Below the pieces are notes generated by a model. That model worked only from the letters and a program-made list of their open reading frames with translations, did not search any database and was not told the DNA's origin. From Stomorhina lunata (taxonomy: Eukaryota > Arthropoda > Insecta > Diptera > Rhiniidae), in contig OW121744.1 in assembly GCA_933228675.1 (NCBI GenBank), forward strand, positions 58,857,775 to 58,921,774: DNA of 64,000 nucleotides. The letters run 5' to 3'. The translations under genes and the position numbers were made by a program. This document shows positions 59,861-64,000 of the stretch, one piece after another; position 1 is the stretch's first letter, and each line of letters begins with the position of its first letter.

Positions 59861-61729
59861 CTGGAAAAAGGAGATTTAGAAAAAAAAAAAAACAGTATGT
59901 TAGGAATGTTTTAAAAATTTTCATTATTTGTTTATTCGTAAATTTAAATTTTTTTGTTAAAAGACCAATACTAATTTTCTTTATTTTTTTTACTTCAAAA
60001 TTTATTAATTATTGTTTTGAAATATAATATACATATATAATTATTCTAGCAAATCTGTAGGTAATACTAGCAATACATAACATCGTCTAGCGGTCGTCAC
60101 GCACTAGTAAGGAGACTACTTTTTCTTGTGCATTTTTTTATGATGCAACACATGAAGTTCTTGAAATTTTATTTTTTTTTTATTTCAAATCATGATCTTG
60201 TCATGTCTAGTTTTTTCAATGGCAAATTACACTAAACAACAAAACTATTTTTTTTTCATACACTAGAAAATATTTTAGTTTTAAAATTTAGAGACATTGA
60301 TAACGTACATATTATATTTACTAACTAAAGCTTTTGAGGAGCTTTTGAGTGACTTTATGGGGTCCATATTTTGGTTAGGATAACCTAATGGCGATTTATT
60401 GAAGTCTAGCTGTAGCATAGTCTAGTTCTCAGTCATAATTAAGTTTTAACAAAAAGTTTCATTGTATATTTTTTTTCAAGCTTTAGTATTAATTTTACAG
60501 AGGATTTTATTAGAGCTTTAATTACAGACAAGTTTATTTTTAAATTATATATACAATTTAGTTACAGTATAAAAATTTGAGCTTTGATTTGGTTATGTCA
60601 CAAATTTATTCTAATAACTAAGCTTTAGTTATAATATAATTTAATATTACAAATAAGCTTTAGTTGTTTTATATAAGGCCTTATAAGAGCTTTAGTTATA
60701 GGCAAAATTGAGATGAAAACATGCCAAAACTTATGGTCTTATTTAAGCATAAATGTTAGACTTTCTTAAAGCTTTTCATTTAAGTAATTTTTGAGCTTAA
60801 ATTATATCCTAATCAATGTTTCTAAAAGGCCTTATTTGAGCTTTTATTATAGACAAGTTTGGGATTAAAAGAAACAAAAAAACTTATGGTCGTATTTGAG
60901 GCTAAATGTTAGACTTTCTTAAAGCTTTAATCACGGTGCTATATAATATTTTAGATTTGTAGTTTTTACAGCTTAATTTGAGTTTTCACTTTAGTCTTTT
61001 AAAAGTTACAGTTGAGCTTTGATTATGACTAAATGTATGGTTGCTACGGAGCTTAAGTTGTTATGTTATTTAGAATACTAAATAAGCTTTAGTAGAAGTA
61101 TTATTGAGACTTGTATTAATGCCTTAAATATATAATTTTTTCTTATATAAACATTTTTTTGAGCTTTAGCCATAGTGTTATATGGATATTGTAAAAGCTT
61201 TATTCATGGTCATAGGTTAGGATTTAAGCCAAATCTTTATTTATAACGTTTAAGTAATTTTTGAGCTTAAATTATATCCTAATCAAAGTTTTGTATAAGG
61301 CCTTATTTAAGCTTTTATTATAGACAAGTTTGGGATGAAAACAAACAAAAAACTTATGGTCGTATTTAAGCCTAAATCTTAAGCTTTTTAAAAACTTTTA
61401 TCACAATGCTATATATTATTTAAGATTTTTAGTTTTTACAGCTTATTTTCAGTTTTCATTTAAGACTTTTAATAGTTATAGTTGAGCTTTGATTATGACT
61501 AAATGTTTGGTTGCTACGGAGCTTAAGTTGTTTTATAATAAAGTATACTAAATAAGCTCTAATAGAAGTGTTATTGAGACTTCTATTAAACATTTATTCG
61601 AGCTTTAGCCATAGTGTTATATGGATATTATAGGTGCTTTTTTCATAGTCATATAACGTTTTAGTCATTTTTGAGGTTTAGTTATATTCTAATCATAACT
61701 TTGTATAAGGCCTTTTTAAGCATCAATTA
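59861..61729. other. Probable intron of the cuticle gene with AGCTTTA-rich repeats
   Basis: From about 60300 the words 'aagctttagttata', 'gagcttt' and 'gagcttaa' recur every 30-60 bp. A ~490-bp tandem duplication is visible: 60770-61130 against 61250-61600 (shared 'ttgagctttgattatgacta', 'ggttgctacggagcttaagt'). No exon found on either strand. Confidence 0.5.
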
Positions 61730-62567
61730 CACTGCTCTGCAAAAATTCATTTTTGTCTTTCCTTTCAATAAAACTATGCGGAATTTATGGATCGTGATGC
61801 GCTAAACTCAGATCCGTTGTCGGTTTTTTTCCATCAGATCTGGATTTTTTTTATGGGCGTGGAAAATTTTTCCCCTTAAATTAGTCAGGTACGGAGACCT
61901 ATTTCGTCCTAACTCGAGAACGACTCATCCGATAAGCTTATAAGCCATAAAAATCGGTTTAAAAATGTGAATTTTATTACCAATTTACCTCAGGTACCCA
62001 ATATTGCAATGCAACCAACCTTACATATGACCATAAGATTTCATTAGGTAATGAAGCTAAAATACAACGGTATTTTTTATAAAAATTGGTAAATTGGTAA
62101 TCGGTAAATTGGTAATAAAATTCACATTTTGAAACCGATTGTTATGGTTTATAGCTTTTTTTATTCTTAAGATATGTAGCTCTTGGAAAAATGTTTAATA
62201 TGTTAAAATTTTACTTTATCTTTTTTTAATTACATTTTTAACCTAAAAAATTACGAATTTTGCACGAAAAAAATTTTTTTCTCCATTAATTTCTAAATAA
62301 CTCCAAAACGATAAGAGATACAGAAAAATTATATTAGACTAAAATTTTGTTATGCATCTTCAAGTGTTTTAATTTTGAAAATCGGATGAGTCGTTAGGAC
62401 GAAATAGTTCTCCGTACCTGACTAATTTAAGTGGAAAAATTTGCCACGCCCATAAAAAAAATCCAGATCTGATGGAAAAAAACCGACAACGAATCTGAGA
62501 TTAGCGCATCAAAATCCATGTAGTCCTCATAGTTTTAATTAAAGGAGGATTTGGCTGCAGATCAGTG
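61730..62567. mobile_element. 838-bp element with long TIRs, CACTG ends and TTA duplication
   Basis: Ends CACTGCTCTGCA and TGCAGATCAGTG, flanked by TTA on both sides. The arms (over 200 bp) mirror each other: 'gttgtcggtttttttccatc' against 'gatggaaaaaaaccgacaac', 'tttatgggcgtgg' against 'ccacgcccataaa', and 'gtcaggtacggag' against 'ctccgtacctgac'. No coding capacity. CACT(A/G) ends with 3-bp duplications fit the CACTA superfamily; that is inference. Confidence 0.7.
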
Positions 62568-63822
62568 TTATAGACAAGTGTGATTGTTATTAAGCTTAAA
62601 TGTAGGCTTTTTAAGAGCTTTCATCTTAGTACAATAAATTATTTAAGCTTTGTGGTTTTCGAAGCTTAATTTGAGTTTAAGTTTCTGTCTTATATAAGAT
62701 CATATAAGACTAGTGTTATTGAAAGTAGTATTAAAGCTTTTACTAAGTAAATATTTCCTACTTAGATTTGAGCTTTAAGCCATAGCCTTTAGGGACTTAT
62801 ATGATTTTTTATAACAGTCATATATAGGGTATTATAAAAGATTTAGTTATAGACATATATAACGCATTTTAACAGATTTAATCAAAATCATGTCTAAAGA
62901 TTAATCTCAAAGTCTAATATAAAGTCATATTTGATTATTAAAATCTTGTGTTTTTTGAGCTTTTATCATTCTTTATAGCATAAAGCTTTTATTTGAGTCT
63001 GATGTATGTATGTAGCTTTTGGATTTTAGTTGTAGCATAATTTAGTAGTTAAGCTTTAGTTATAGTAAAATTAAGAGTTGCATTGAAGCTTTAAAGACAT
63101 TTATTAAGCTTTTATCATAGTCATATAAAAGTTATTTTAGATATAACGTATTTTAACAAATTTAATAATTGTCATGGATAAAGATTAATCTCAAAGTCTA
63201 ATATAAAGTTATATTTGATTATTAAAAATTTGTGTTTTGAGCTTTTATCATTCTAAATAGCATTAAGCTTTTGTATGAGTCTGATATAGCTTTTGGGTTT
63301 TAGTTGTAGCATAATTTATTATTTAAGCTTTAGTTATAGTAAAATTAAGAGTTATATTCAAGCTTTATATACATTTATTAATCTTTTGTTATAGTCATAT
63401 AAAAGTTATTTTCGAAGCTTTAATCGTAGTTGAGCTAAAGCTTAAAATAAAGGTATATCTGATTTTCAACAGTTTGTATTTTGAGTTTTATATTTCTTAA
63501 CCTTATGCCTAGTACCACCATATTTAAGCTTTAATGGAAGTCATTTTAAAGCTTTTTTTATATAATAGTTTTATATTTTTGTTTATATTATATTTAAGAC
63601 ATTCCAAAGTTATTTAAAAATTTTCATTGCACTTGAATATAGATAACATTAGAGCTTTAACTGAAGTTAATCTAAACTTTAGATTATATTTTAATAAAGG
63701 AAGATATTTAAGCTTCGAATTATGATTTTAGCAATTAATCATCGACTTCCATAGGAAATATAATATTTAAGCTTTAGAAGAAGTTATTCATAATTATATT
63801 GTAGTTAAGCTTTTCATTTAAA
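62568..63822. repeat. AGCTTTA-rich DNA with ~290-bp tandem duplication
   Basis: 62885-63165 and 63168-63420 are near copies ('agattaatctcaaagtctaa', 'gttgtagcataattta', 'aagctttagttatagtaaaa'). Same word usage as 60300-61700. Confidence 0.65.
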
Positions 63823-63894
63823 ACCGCAGTGGTATTACAGGTTAGTCATCCGCCTAACATACCAGAGGTCCCAAGTTCGATTCCCGGCCAGACC
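63823..63894 (+). ncRNA. tRNA-derived SINE-like head, second copy
   Basis: 'ccgcagtggtattacaggtt' then 'agtcatccgcctaacatacc', with a B-box-like AGTTCGATTCC and the end 'cggccagacc'. Same element as 21788-21858; not a functional tRNA. Confidence 0.5.
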
Positions 63895-64000
63895 GGAAAT
63901 TAATAAGGAGCTTTTGAGCTATAACTGTTGTCATTCTTAAACTTTAATCAAATCCGTTTTGTTAAGCTTTAATGATAGTGTAATAATTTATTTTTATTGA

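Overview
This window is insect nuclear DNA, almost certainly from a higher fly (Diptera; a calyptrate such as a blowfly or muscid is my guess). The reasons are: AT-rich sequence with spliced genes and short GT-AG introns; a small secreted protein family (DUF1091/DM8) known mainly from flies; an RR-1 cuticle protein exon; and many copies of GTCY-microsatellite-bearing elements that look like dipteran mini-me/DINE-1 (Helentron-type) elements. Real genes are few. They are three intact DUF1091 paralogues on the + strand (1881-2604, 15113-15896, 20243-20934) with a fourth exon-3 relic (16242-16379), one tRNA-Arg(TCT) at 33137-33208, and the last exon of a cuticle protein gene on the - strand (59623-59860). 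Most of the rest is transposon and satellite DNA.

Layout. 1-1256: decayed LINE, - strand. 1.3-4.6 kb: first DUF1091 gene between two copies of an ~800-bp hairpin-ended element. 5.8-9.3 kb: one Helentron-like element nested in another. 9.6-13.3 kb: region bounded by a 28-bp perfect inverted repeat, holding a decayed CR1/jockey-like LINE and further inverted repeats. 13.4-14.7 kb: a young 5'-truncated LINE with an 11-bp target duplication and a CCTAA tail. 15-21 kb: two DUF1091 genes, a relic, a Tc1 relic and a 570-bp inverted-repeat MITE. 21-25 kb: a foldback element carrying a tRNA-like segment, then an inverted second copy of the 2-kb Helentron-like element. 26.5-32.9 kb: about 200 copies of a 31-bp satellite. 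33-38 kb: tRNA gene and an interrupted Helentron-like element. 38.2-42 kb: decayed LINE and a 29-bp satellite inside a ~0.95-kb tandem duplication. 42.8-48.3 kb: a large inverted-repeat structure enclosing 30-bp satellite blocks and several hammerhead-ribozyme-like motifs. 48-57 kb: LINE relics, a 390-bp GACA microsatellite inside a Helentron-like element, and a third related satellite. 57.5-59.3 kb: a full-length Helentron-like copy. 59.6-64 kb: cuticle exon and probable intron.

The most unusual signal is at 43.7-46.4 kb. Four copies of a module match the hammerhead ribozyme core (CTGANGA, stem II, GAAA, very short stem III, TC cleavage site). The copy at 44924-44977 keeps every core position and a pairing stem I. 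Type I hammerheads with a minimal stem III are known from Penelope-like elements and small animal retrozymes; here they lie among satellite blocks whose unit carries the palindrome TTTTCTATAGAAAA. The same palindrome is the core of the 31-bp arrays at 26.5-32.9 kb and 55.3-55.8 kb. All statements are from reading the sequence; no alignment, folding or database search was run.
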